Positions 20,369 to 30,330 of a stretch of DNA of 30,438 bases are shown piece by piece. The stretch lies in assembly GCA_004151065.3 (NCBI GenBank), contig NWUY0300014805.1, positions 20,943-51,380 of the forward strand. The letters are read 5' to 3'. A program made the translations under genes and the position numbers. Source of the stretch: Larix sibirica (lineage: Eukaryota; Streptophyta; Pinopsida; Pinales; Pinaceae). The notes beneath the pieces were generated by a model, which was not told the origin of the DNA, did no database searches, and worked only from the letters and a program-made list of their open reading frames with translations. Each line of letters opens with the position of its first letter. Position 1 is the first letter of the stretch.

Positions 20369-23300
20369 CTACTTGGTTTCGAGGTCACCCCAAATCAGAT
20401 CAATATACTAAAGGCTGAGAGTGGGTGTCTCAATCCATTCATTGAGAGCCTGCTTGGTGACTTGCGTAATGTCCCTAATTGTTGCTAAATCTTCTTCTTT
20501 GATGGTCCTTAGTTCCACTAAGGGATTCTCCTATGGGATATGATCTTCGAAAGTGCCTAGGGGAGGAAAATGACACCGCCCAAAGGCCCTTACTATGGTC
20601 TGATGCACATTTTTACACTTTTCCAATGATGTAGCAACTTCCTTTTGCAACTTCACCCATGATCTCTAACATCTTTCTAGTGTTGAGTAATCAAGTTGCA
20701 TGTCCTCTAATGTTCTTTTGTGCAAAATTGGAGGTATTTCCACATTCCTTTTATACCATGCCACAACACCTTGCAACTTATATTTTGTAGTTTCTATCTT
20801 GAGTTTGCTTTCATGGGAAAATCCCAATACTGACTTCAACTTAGCTAAAAGTTTCTTTATTTCATACAATTGTTCCCTATCCAGATTGTGTGAATGAAAT
20901 GACTGCTCCTACGGGGTATTTTCCCAGCTGCAGAACTCAGCTAGACTCTACCCCTCTTCCCTGAGCACATTTAGTTCTGCTATTAAAAAGTCCTTTTCTC
21001 ATTGCATAATTTATACTCAAGCCTCAAAATGCTCATTTCCCACTATCAAGATCTCGATACTTTCCATTGACTTATTTTCTTTATCTTGTAGCTCCTTTAT
21101 TTGTGCACTGATGGATTCCTTTCCTGATTCGAGTGCTTCAACCATGGTGGTTAGAGCATTTGTTTCTACTTGCAAGCTCCAAGCCAAATATGTTGCATTC
21201 CACTTTTCAAATTCCATGGTTTCTCACTGATGTTTCAAATCAACGCCTTCATTTCTAGCCTCTAGAAGGAGGTCCTTCAATTTGTTGATCTTTGTTTTGA
21301 TTTTCTTGACATCTTGTAGTAGATTTTGAACATTATATCTGCTTTCCATAGTCACGGTAGCTACGCTTGTAGATGCGATCATTTCTGGTTCTTTATCTAT
21401 TCATTCAAACACTGGGACTTCTTGATTGGTGACACAATATGGTCGCTCCGACATCTTGAGTCTTTTTTCAGCCATTTTGGTGATTTTATTCCCTTTGGGA
21501 TAAAATATTATAGTCTCCATTTTGGCCACAATGTGTTGTCCAGATGACGTATATGGGACAAGGCCTAATTCTTTAAATGGAAAATGTCCTCCAGTAAATG
21601 GGATCTTGGTGCTTATAGTGGTTTGGTCGATATCCATACCATAGGGACTACTACCTTGAGCCTCCTCTACCAACCCTTGTTATTGTTTCATGACATTCTT
21701 TTGTGCTTCTTCTTGTTCTTTTCTTTTGATTTCTTCCTGTAGCCTTTGTTCTTCCCTTACATGAGCTTCTTCTTGCTACTTGAGCAATTATGTTTTTATT
21801 CCTTCTTCTTCTGCAAATCTTCTCGCTTGCTCCTCCTCTTGAGCTCATTTTGCTCACTCTTCATCTTGTATTTTCTTGTTTGTTTCCTCTGGAAAAGCTT
21901 CTAGATCAACCTTCTTTGGAGCAACTTCCTATAGTATCTTTTGCTTCATTTCCTCAACTATATATCCTATTTTTTTGCCAGTTCCTGTTTCTGTAGTGTT
22001 TCTCCTTTTCTTTCTCCTCCTGTTTAATTCTTCAAAATTACAGGCCCTCTAATATACTTCTTCGTTAGCATAGAACTGATCAGCATAATACTAATATATT
22101 TGGATAAACATGCAGTGATTATCTACCTTTCCATGACTATCATTTCTAATAAGGATATTTTCACCCAAGTGAAATGCTTCAAAACCTTTGATTAACTCAA
22201 TAGCTTCCTTTACTTTTGAAATTTTTTAGGCCCCAACTATTATAGGAAAGGGAGGCCATGATGCTTTCTTATTGTTGTTCAAGAAGCTCTAGATACCATT
22301 TATGAAAGTCTGGCACACAATTTCCTTAAGAACCATGTATTCATTGACATATTTAGGGTGTAGATATGGAGGTTTTGACCCCCTGTATATGCGTAAATAT
22401 GTACCGTAGTCCATTAAGTACCAATCCCCTAGTTGGGTTGCTGTCCGGATGGCATATTCCGACATGTAGTTAGGTTCCCTACCATATATAATTTTATACA
22501 GGGGAATGATAAACTCTTCGCAAATCCGTTGATAATAGACAACGTGCTTTTGTGCTCATAACACTTGATGACACACTTGTATAGGCACCTCGTTGGGATT
22601 CCATTGCCATACCATACTAGGAAAGTGATGAAGGATGCAAATACAATCTATCAGATATGAGGACATGAAAAATTCTTCTTTGTTGGCCAAAATGCTGGCT
22701 TGTGCCCTTTTGATGGCCTCTTCCATGTCTATAGAAATGGTGTCTTCCCAATTGAAACGTGAAACATGCATGGTGACATGGTGTAGCAAGGGGATCCAAA
22801 TGATCTTGAAATGCACGGCACTCATCATTCCATATATCTTGCAGAATAGAGCTGCAACGACTCTAACTGGATACTTCAACAGCTTGATCTTGTATTCTCC
22901 GCTTTCCTTTTGATGAAATTGCTTTCCTGGAAGCCACATTTGCTTGATGAACTTGATATAATCGAGCTGCAGGTTTTCAATCCATTCCTCAGTCATGTAT
23001 ACTTTTGTCGGTGGGAGTTGGTAGGTCTTTTCTAGATGTGCTAGATGAAACGAGGCGATGCCTTTGCCTAAAGAGTCTTTCACCATGTGGACCATGACAT
23101 CAATATGAGGTAAGATCTAGCCTATCACCTCTGCAGAAGGGAATGACTCGGCTCTTGCTACCACTGTGTGAAGCCGGGATCATTTGATATTTTAGTAAAT
23201 AAGTGTTTCTTTGACACCGACACCTTCATACTCTTCACTATTCAAAAGCTGGTACATTTCACCCCACTTGTACTTTGGATCATCTTTAGTATTACTCTAA

Positions 23301-23404
23301 GTGTCATCATATTGAATCTGAAACGGAATTTCTTCGTATTGTTCATCATCTCAAGGTATCTCCAACACATGTTTAGGGTGTTGCCTTGTGTTTCGTTGTG
23401 ACAT
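20369..23404 (-). pseudogene. Long coiled-coil protein pseudogene, family not recognised
   Basis: One minus-strand frame runs from ATG at 23404-23402 to TAG at 20371-20369, 1,012 codons. It carries about 26 in-frame stops and no net frameshift. The longest open stretch (23095-22556, 179 codons) looks globular, and globular-looking sequence continues to about residue 470 (LGDWYLMDYGTYLRIYRG, KASWPPFPIIVGA). Residues 490-585 are rich in Glu, Lys, Gln and Arg (QEEEQARRFAEEEG) and should form a coiled coil. The C-terminal third is again helical (AQIKELQDKENKSMESIEIL). I see no protease, polymerase or integrase motif. It might be an expanded plant gene family or an extra ORF of a large retroelement. 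A LINE remnant lies just upstream on the same strand. Confidence 0.65.
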
Positions 23405-23543
23405 GGTAGGATCCTACAAGCCATTATGAACAATGTTATTTTCCATAGGATATAAATTCCATCACATACAAATGAACTAAAACATGAGTAATCAATGTAA
23501 ATGAAGATATAGGAAATAGCCATAGCAACAAAAAAAAATCCCT

Positions 23544-24140
23544 TCATGAATAGGTGGCCCCAAACTTCTCAGAATCAACATAAGTTTCGTCAACTGCATG
23601 AGGGGTTAGGGTTTCAATGTTCCAAGAAAGAATGGGGAAGAAGGTTGCAGCTGCAACAACGGGGCACTCTAAGAGAAAGTGATTTTCATCCTCAATGCTC
23701 ATAGTTTCAAATAGATGGCAAGTTCTATCTGTCCATGGAGTTTTAGGAATTGTCCAACGCCCCGTTTCAATATGAAGGTCATAAGAATTCGTTCTTTTCT
23801 TAGCTATATTATTTTTCTTCTTCGAACAAGTTAACAGAGAGAGATAATTTTGATCTTCCGGATTAGGGCTCATGATCCCCTTATAGTATCTTAATTTTCT
23901 TTTATCCTCTAATTCTTTCTCACCCCACATTTTCTCTTTAAACTTGGATGTGATAATATTTTTAATGTTATTGATATCTTGAAAAGTGGAATTTTTTCAA
24001 TCCCCCAATGGTTTAACCAAGAAATGACATCTTTATACCAGGCTCTCTTGAGCCTATGTTGGTGTTGGATGGATTTTAAAGCAATTTTAGGAAGTCTCTC
24101 ATCCCATGTTATTTATCTTGTGCTTGTACATCAGGTACCT
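23544..24140 (-). pseudogene. LINE ORF2 C-terminus, second family, downstream part
   Basis: The minus strand from 24140 reads YLMYKHKI, then RLPKIALKS and WYKDVISWLNHWGIEKI, with a frameshift near 23970. A 128-codon open frame (23930-23544) follows. It contains HIETGRWTIPKTPW and then CHLFETMSIEDENHFLLECP, with Cys at 23718-23720, His at 23715-23717 and the last Cys at 23664-23666. This is the C-terminal region and zinc-binding pattern found after the reverse transcriptase in some non-LTR retrotransposons; the second Cys of the usual CHLC is Phe. Its N-terminal side is cut at 24140 by the gypsy element and resumes at 30331. Confidence 0.7.
24136..24140. repeat. Target-site duplication, left, gypsy element
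   Basis: TACCT directly before the LTR start at 24141, matching 30326-30330. A length of 5 bp is typical for Ty3/gypsy integrase. Confidence 0.9.
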
Positions 24141-24875
24141 TGATGCAGACGTGATACACATATTAGTGTTACACAACGGAAATGAAACACACCAACAAAA
24201 CAAACAGGCCTGCCAAGAATTATGTCTTTTAATTAGATGATCAAATCTCCTTACAGAGGTAATTACAACATGATTTCATAATCGGACCAGTCAGAATGAA
24301 CATCGCCTGTTACAACATTCATACTGGCAAGAGGGAATTCTTCATCCTCAAGCAATCTCAATGCTTTCAACACCGTCTCCAGAGCGTCCTCTTGACACCC
24401 TCTCCAAAACTGTCTTTCTCAAAGAATGAACATGTATTTATACTCAACCTGGTTCACTTAGCTCATCTTCTAGAAGCTTAGATTGCTTCCAAGCATGGTC
24501 AAACTACATTAAATATTTCATGTGTCATTCTTCATCAGGCAGCTCCACTTGGCACTTTACAACTACCGCCATAACTGCTTTTGCAACTTCCCAACTACCT
24601 CTACAGCTCATTTCTTTGAGAATCCAATTGTCTTTGTTGGCTGTCACAACCATCATCTCCATTCCACAACTAGCCCTTGGTCGGTGCGCATCACCTTCAA
24701 CCATTTTCTGCAATGTCTTGTCGCCTATCATTGACCAAAATTGATCGAAATCTTTGAGACGTCTTGCCATATCTCGATGACTATCACCATGTTCCTGAAG
24801 GTCATTGACTATCCTCTGGGCCATCTCATCATCTACCTCTGACTCCTTGTTTTGGGTGTCGATGCCCTTGCATCA
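24141..24875 (-). repeat. 3' LTR of gypsy element
   Basis: 735 bp, same ends and same TATAAATAC (minus strand, 24434-24442) as the 5' LTR. In the U3 part the minus strand holds a 99-codon open frame (24824-24525) starting MAQRIVNDLQEHGDS. The 5' LTR aligns to its first half or so without a gap but with stops. Confidence 0.92.
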
Positions 24876-24886
24876 ACCTTCTTGGG
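24876..24886 (-). promoter_or_regulatory. Polypurine tract (weak)
   Basis: The minus strand reads CCCAAGAAGGT directly before the 3' LTR, the place where the plus-strand primer should lie. The purine run is short (AAGAAGG), so it is weak or decayed. Confidence 0.5.
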
Positions 24887-24889
24887 TTG

Positions 24890-26250
24890 AAAAGAAATTT
24901 TCCCATAGTTCTATAACTCCTCGAGCTTATCTGCTGGAATCCAGGTCACTTCCTGCAAGTCTTATTTCTTCCACCAGACTAGATATTATTTTCTCATTTG
25001 ACTCCCGAGTCCTAGTATTCCTGAATTTCCGTTCGTCGAGTATTTCTACGACCTCTTTCGTCAGTTACACTAGTATTTTTCCCTGCCAGTTGTTCGTCGT
25101 CTCACTCCCCTTTTCAACCCTTCTACAAACTTGTACATGACTGGAAACATTGAATGTCAACGATATGTCTATCTCCTTTGGCATCTCCAGCACATATGCA
25201 TTGTCTGAAATATTACCCAAGATCTTGCATGGGCCAATCTTCCTCAGCTTCAACTTGCTGTATGTTCATCTATGGAACCTTTCCTCCCTGAAGTGTGCAT
25301 ACACTAAGTCACCTTCTACAAATTAATGTAGTCGTATTTTCCTGTTAGCTCTCAACTTGTATACCGCATTACTTTTTTCTATATGTTGATTCACCGCATT
25401 ACTTTTTTCTATATGTTGATTCACCTTGTCACGCACTTCCTTCATGTGGTTAGAAAATGATTCTGCATCTGCACTTTTCTGTGTTCCCGTCAGCAACTCG
25501 ACTAAGTCGGTTACTCCATGCAGACTCCTTCCTTGCACGATCTGGAATGGACTCATTCTCGTCGACCGGTTCACTGTATTGTTGTACATGAATTCCACCC
25601 GCGAAAACGCATTCTCCCACTGCTTCAGTCGATCAGTGGTCAAACTCCTCAACAAATTTCCCAAGATCTTGTTCATGACTTTAGTATGTCCATCGGTTTG
25701 TGGACGGTATGCAAAATTGAACTACAGCTTCATGTCAAGCTTCTTCCATAGGGTTCTCCAGAAATGACCCATAAACTTGGTATCTCTGTCCGATGTGATA
25801 CTCTTCAGTAACCCATGCAACTTACCTTACAACTTCCTTGAAAAATAAAATGACAATACTAGTGGCATCACTTGTCTTATGACACGGAATAAAGCGTTCC
25901 ATCTTAGAAAATATGTCGACTACCACAAAGATGGAGTCATTACCTTGCTATGTCTTCGACAATCTCACCACAAAATCCATGTTGATATCTTCCCATGCGG
26001 AATTCGACACTGGAAATGGTGCAGATAACCCCGTATTCTGACTTCTTCCTTTGGCATGCTGGCATATCCTACACTGTCGGATCATCTTCTTCACATATAT
26101 CACCAATCCTAGCCACTAGTACTTATCTTCCATCAACACCTTGGTATTTTGGATGCCAAAGTGTCCTCCTAGTCCTCCACTGTGCAATTCCCTAATCAGA
26201 TTCTCCCTCATTAATCCTCTAGGGATGCATTTCCATTGAATATTTATGGA
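24890..26250 (-). pseudogene. Integrase and pol C-terminus of gypsy element
   Basis: Integrase joins the cDNA to the genome. The zinc-binding H2C2 part reads HSGGLGGHFG near 26190, then CRICQHAKG near 26060. The core has MDFVV (first Asp, about 25975), [14 protein letters not shown] and RPQTDGHTKVMN. In the last motif the catalytic Glu codon is AAA (Lys, 25682-25680). A 117-codon open piece (25676-25323) has VEFMYNNTVNRSTRMSPFQI. A 30-bp tandem duplication lies within it, and GPCKIL near 25230 belongs to the C-terminal domain. Several frameshifts and stops. Confidence 0.85.
25363..25422. repeat. 30-bp perfect tandem duplication in pol
   Basis: Two identical 30-base units, starting ACCGCATTAC at 25363 and again at 25393, encode the ten residues VNQHIEKSNA twice on the minus strand. 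The frame is kept. It looks like a replication slip in the stretch before the integrase C-terminal domain. Confidence 0.9.
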
Positions 26251-26307
26251 GTTCTATCACCACTCCATGGTTCCTTCGAGGCCTTCCAAGCATCGAAAAA
26301 ATATTTG

Positions 26308-26382
26308 TCGACTTCATAGTCATCCTTTATCGACTCTAGTCTTATCAACTTCATATTCATCCTTGATCGACTCTAGTCCTGC
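26308..26382. repeat. Imperfect 37-bp direct repeat in pol
   Basis: CGACTCTAGTC occurs at 26331 and 26368 with related flanks (TCATCCTTTAT / TCATCCTTGAT before, CTTATCAACTT / CTGCCAACTT after). The 37-base period is not a multiple of three, so this duplication adds a frameshift between RNase H and integrase. Confidence 0.65.
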
Positions 26383-26479
26383 CAACTTAATAGTGGTTGT
26401 TCTCAACAATGCGACTCTTCGACTCAATGCATAAACTAGCCTATTAATGTTCCATGACTTGTGTTTCAATACAAAGGTA

Positions 26480-27157
26480 TAACTTTTCAGAAACTTGACC
26501 CACTTCATGCATCTCTGATTTAACTGGATCTGAGTGTTCAGGTATCTCATAGCTTGGTGGTATGTAAACAACACAAATTCCTTGGGTAATAGTTAGTGTC
26601 TCCACTTCTTTAATGCTTGGACAATGGAATAGAACTCTTGGTCATAGACTGAATATTTCTGCTTTGCCCCACTCAGTTTTTCACTGAAGAACGCAATTGG
26701 TCGGCCTTCCTGGCTTAACACTGCTCCAATCGCTGTTCNTCTCACTGAAGAATGCAATTGGTAGGCCCTCCTGACTCAACATAGCTCCAATTACTAACCT
26801 ACTCGTGTCGTAGTCGACTTGGAATACCTTATTGAAATATGGGAGAGCTAATATAGGACTCTCCATTACTTTATGCTTAAACTTCTCAAATGTTCTTCGG
26901 GCAACCTCCGTCCACTTGAACTTTCCCTTTTTCATGCACAGCGTCATCGGTGCACATATCTGACTAAAATACCTTATGAACTTCCTATGAAAACTAAAAA
27001 GTACATGGAAACTCCTTACCTCTATGGAGTTCATCGGATCCGTCCATTCTAAATCCACCCTCACCTTCTCTAGATCCATCTTCAGTCCTTGCTTGGAAAT
27101 CATGAATCCAAGGTATACCAACCCTTTTTGCATGAAGGAACACTTCTGCAGATTCAC
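26480..27157 (-). pseudogene. RT thumb and RNase H of gypsy element
   Basis: From 27157 the frame reads VNLQKCSF-type sequence, then YLGFMISKQGL and KFKWTEVARRTFEKFKHKV, which link RT to RNase H. RNase H begins at about 26830 (VDYDTSRLVIGAMLSQEGLP, catalytic Asp included). At 26739 an N interrupts, and the segment ending IAFFSE is repeated in diverged form on the other side. After it come YSVYDQEFYSIVQAL, with the catalytic Glu, and FVLFTYHQAMRYL, where the usual Asp of the FxxxTDH block is not present. Confidence 0.85.
26739..26739. other. Single ambiguous base in gypsy RNase H
   Basis: About 60 bases just left of this N (from TCACTGAAGAACGCAATTGG) recur just right of it in diverged form (from TCACTGAAGAATGCAATTGG). 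The repeat encodes the same RNase H segment twice, so this looks like two overlapping ends of related sequences joined without merging. Confidence 0.85.
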
Positions 27158-27159
27158 TA

Positions 27160-27775
27160 GCAGCTTCTCCTGACTTAACCTCTACAGGACTTGTTGAATG
27201 TGTGACAAGTGCTCTTCCCTTGTCTTGTTGAAAATCAGTATGTCATTGAGATACACTACGACGAATCTCCCCCAAAATGGTTTCAACAGTTTGTTCATCA
27301 ACCTCATGAACATACTTGGTGCATTAGTCAACCCAAATGACATGACCAACCATTCATACAACCCTTCCTTTTTCTTGAAGGTCATCTTCCATTCATCACT
27401 GTCCCTAATAGGGATCTGGTTGTATCCACTCTTCAGGTCAATCTTGGTGAAGTAAGTCGCTCCAATCAAGCAGTCGATCAAGTCATCCATCCTAGGAAAT
27501 TGGAATCTGTACTTGATAGTGATCCTATTGATGGCCCTTAAATCGGTGCACATCCTCCATTCTCCCCCCTTTTTGGGTGCTAGTACAACTAGTACTACAC
27601 ACGAGATCAATGTCTCTCTGATAAGCCCCCTTTCCAATAACTCTTGGACTTGTCGTTTCACCAAAGCATTCTCCACTAGTTTCATCCTATGCAGTGCCTT
27701 ATTGGGCAGAATCGACCCTGGAATTAAGTTCATATGATGGGATATGCTTCTTGTCGGGAGCAACCTAGATGACAT
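27160..27775 (-). pseudogene. Reverse transcriptase of gypsy element
   Basis: A 197-codon open frame holds the conserved RT blocks in order: QVQELLERGLIRE, VVLVVLAPKKGGEWRMC, DLRAINRITIKYRFQFPRMD, FTKIDLKSGYNQIPI, FGLTNAPSMFMRLMN and VVVYLNDILIF. The YxDD motif reads YLND: the first Asp codon is AAT (27247-27245), which removes a metal-binding residue. The frame ends at a stop at 27182 and continues in frame from 27157. Confidence 0.93.
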
Positions 27776-28239
27776 TTAATTGATCATTATGCCCTTGGAT
27801 TCAGAAAACACCTCTCTAACCTCTGTCAGGACTTCTTCCTCCGGTTTGTAGACACTTCGCCCTTCAGAATGGCGACAAAGCAGTATTGTTGCTTCTCTTC
27901 CTCCTTCAAGAATTCCTTAGCTGAACACATCAACACTCTTTTATCCTATTAGCCATTCTCTTTTCCCCGACTATTCTGTTCTTCAACTAGGGGAGTCATC
28001 CAGAAGCTCCGAGCATCCTTCTCGAACGTGACTGTATTTTTTTGACCATCATAAAACATGTTCAGTCATATTGTTATGGTCGTCCCAAAAAAAAAGACAG
28101 GAATCCATCAGAATCACATTGCACAACACGCTATCCTACAACCCACCAATCTTGAAGTTGATCAAGGACTATTGTGTCACCGTAACATGGTGACCCTTCT
28201 GCAACCACGACACCATATACATGTTTGGGTTTGGTCAAC

Positions 28240-28384
28240 ACTTCAACCCCAGCTTGTGTATTACCTCAGTCGAGACTAGATTCTCCATGATGCCTCCATC
28301 GATGATCGTCATACAACATCTGTCCTGAATCTTAACCTTTGTACAAAAAATGGACTTCCTCTGCATCAGATCCTTCTCCTCTTG
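28240..28384 (-). pseudogene. Aspartic protease remnant of gypsy element
   Basis: The minus strand at 28312-28265 reads MTIIDGGIMENLVSTE. This is the active-site Asp-Gly-Gly variant of the retroviral-type D[ST]G motif seen in plant gypsy proteases, with the usual Asn-Leu-Val-Ser after it. The protease would cut Gag-Pol. It is in the same frame as the end of gag and the start of RT, with stops between. Confidence 0.65.
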
Positions 28385-29436
28385 TCATATATATTGAAAC
28401 GATGTTCTTTGGGTCATCATATTTTTACCTCCCTCCGACATGGCTTCGTCTGAACTTCCCCTCATAGTCAGACCAACCTCGTTGTCCTTACCCCAACTTC
28501 TCCTCCCCATCGGTACCCAGGTACATTGTCTCAGGTAGTGTTTTCTTCTCATCGCTCCTTGGGAATTCCTTGCCCCACTAGTCTGTCCTCTAGGGGAAAC
28601 AAACTTCTGACTTAGAGTAGTCGAATTTCCCCTACTCATCGAAGTCTTCCATGTTAGTTTCTCTTCTGCCTTTAGGGCTAGCTGATAGGCCTATCCGATT
28701 TTTCTAAACCTCGAAACACTTAACTTGTCCTGAATATTGTACTTCAGGTCATTTATATACCTTATGACTGCCTCCTCTCCCTCGTTGGTCTTCCCTGACT
28801 GAATAAACAATCAATAGAATTCTTCTGTGAATTCTTTCATGGCCATCTCTTTTGTCATAGGTTTTGCAGCATCCTGAATAGAGAAATCATGTAGTCGGTG
28901 GGAAGGAACTTATCCTTCAACTTGGCGACTATTCTGTCCCAAGTCTTCACTTTGTCTTTTCCTTTCCTCACTCTTTCAGCCTATACATTGTCCCACCACA
29001 ATGAGGCATGACCCTTCAACTTCAAATAGGTAACCTTCACCCTTTTGGGGTCTTCTATCTGTTCCATATCAAAATATTTCTCCATTTCTCTTATCCAGTC
29101 AATCAAATCTTCAGGGTTTAGACTCCCCAAGTAGGTAGAGACTTCCATCTTCGATCTACCCTTCATCTCCAACAATAATTTCAGTAACTTGTGTCTTGGA
29201 TATTCTTCTCCTTCATCCTCAGGATCATGTCCTTCCTCTTTATCCTCCTCATCACTATGGTAGAGGGTATTAATACCCAGTCCCCTCTTTCAGGCTTCTT
29301 TTACTGTAGCTAAATCGCTCTTCGGACTCCTCATGGATTGGACACATTCCTTGAACATTTCAGGGTTGATCGTGATCCCTGTGCCTCTGCATGTCCTTCG
29401 TCCTCTACCATGGACGTTTACACCCCTCTGATCCAT
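28385..29436 (-). pseudogene. gag of gypsy element
   Basis: Gag forms the particle that packages element RNA. The likely ATG is at 29436-29434 (MDQRGVNVHGRG). An open piece at 29175-28981 has the gag core YLGSLNPEDLIDWIREMEKY, then KLKGHASLWWDN, typical of plant Ty3/gypsy gag. WDRIVAKLKDKFLP follows after a break. The frame shifts between 28980 and 28639. The last piece (28639-28385) contains HYLRQC, the second half of a CCHC knuckle; the first two Cys are not visible. It reads on toward protease in the same frame. Confidence 0.8.
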
Positions 29437-29576
29437 AGTCACAGATTCAACCGACTATACTCATACTGCCCAATTACAACCTAGCTTCCTCTATCTTCTG
29501 CAACTCTACCCAACTGCAGCTAGATTTTCCCTCCTTGCCCAATCGAAACAGGACTTGATATGCAAGATTACTTCCT

Positions 29577-29588
29577 GCTCTGATACCA
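29577..29588 (-). promoter_or_regulatory. Primer-binding site, initiator Met-tRNA
   Basis: The minus strand reads TGGTATCAGAGC two bases inside the 5' LTR. This is the standard plant complement of the initiator Met-tRNA 3' end and would prime minus-strand DNA synthesis. Confidence 0.92.
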
Positions 29589-29590
29589 AT

Positions 29591-30325
29591 TGATGCAGAT
29601 GCGTCTACATATCAGTGTTACACAATAGAAACAATACAAACCAACACAACAAACAGGCCTTCCAAGAATTATGGATTTTAATTAAATGATCAAATCTCCT
29701 TACAGAGGAAATTACAACATGAGTTAATACTCGAACTAGTCGGAATGAACATCGACTATTACAACACTCATACAGGTGTGAGGGAATTCTTTGTCCTCAA
29801 GCAATCTCAATGCTTTCAACACCATCTTGAGAGCGTCCTCTCGGCAACCTCTCCAAAAGTGTTTGTCTCAAAGCACGAACAAGTATTTATACTCAACCTA
29901 GTTCACTCAAATCATCTTCTAGAAGCTTAGATTGCTTCCAAGCATGGTCGAACTGCATAAAATACTTCACATGGCCTTCCTCATCAAGTAGCTCCACCTA
30001 GCACTCTACAACTACCTCCATAAATGATCCCATAACTTTCCAACTACCTTCGCGGCTTGTTTCCTTGGGAATCCAACTATCTCCATTAGTGGTCACAATA
30101 GTCATCATCATTCCATGACTAGCCCTCCATTCAGTCGACATCACCTTCGACCATTTACCGCATCGTCTTGTTTCCTATCATCGACCGTAGTTGGTAAAAT
30201 TATTTGCGACGTATTTCCATCTCCTGTCGACTATCACCTTGTTCCTAGAGGTCATCGACTGTCCTCCGGGCCTTCTCGTCGTCTACCTCCAACTCCTTGT
30301 TTTGGGTGTTGATGCCCTTGCATCA
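29591..30325 (-). repeat. 5' LTR of gypsy element
   Basis: 735 bp with perfect 7-bp inverted ends TGATGCA/TGCATCA. The minus strand carries TATAAATAC at 29883-29891, a good TATA box, so transcription would start a few tens of bases further toward lower coordinates. It aligns along its whole length with 24141-24875. Confidence 0.92.
29883..29891 (-). promoter_or_regulatory. TATA box of 5' LTR
   Basis: TATAAATAC on the minus strand, conserved at the equivalent position in the other LTR (24434-24442) despite heavy divergence around it. Confidence 0.6.
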
Positions 30326-30330
30326 TACCT
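30326..30330. repeat. Target-site duplication, right, gypsy element
   Basis: TACCT directly after the LTR end at 30325. Counting one copy only, the LINE reading frame runs across the insertion site. Confidence 0.9.

Larger units (their letters stand above)
24141..30325 (-). mobile_element. Ty3/gypsy LTR retrotransposon, structurally complete, inactive
   Basis: Two 735-bp LTRs (24141-24875 and 29591-30325), each bounded by TGATGCA...TGCATCA, flank a 4,715-bp interior. The element is on the minus strand, so the right-hand LTR is the 5' one. A TACCT duplication lies at 24136-24140 and 30326-30330. The primer-binding site, gag, protease, RT, RNase H and integrase follow in the Ty3/gypsy order, with integrase last. 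The two LTRs are only about four-fifths identical by eye, so the insertion is old. Catalytic residues of RT and integrase are changed and the frame is broken many times. It inserted into a minus-strand LINE remnant. Confidence 0.93.

Noticed and set aside
21651-21857. Arg-rich 68-codon minus-strand frame
   Set aside because: It is a frame shadow of the Glu/Lys/Gln-rich coiled coil read in the main frame.
20369-23404. A live gene whose stops are removed by U-to-C RNA editing, as in organelles of some ferns and hornworts
   Set aside because: The window is packed with nuclear retroelements that have the same kind of stops and also frameshifts. Ordinary decay is the simpler reading.
27198-27737. 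Open frames of 85 and 74 codons on the + strand
   Set aside because: They are antisense to the gypsy reverse transcriptase.
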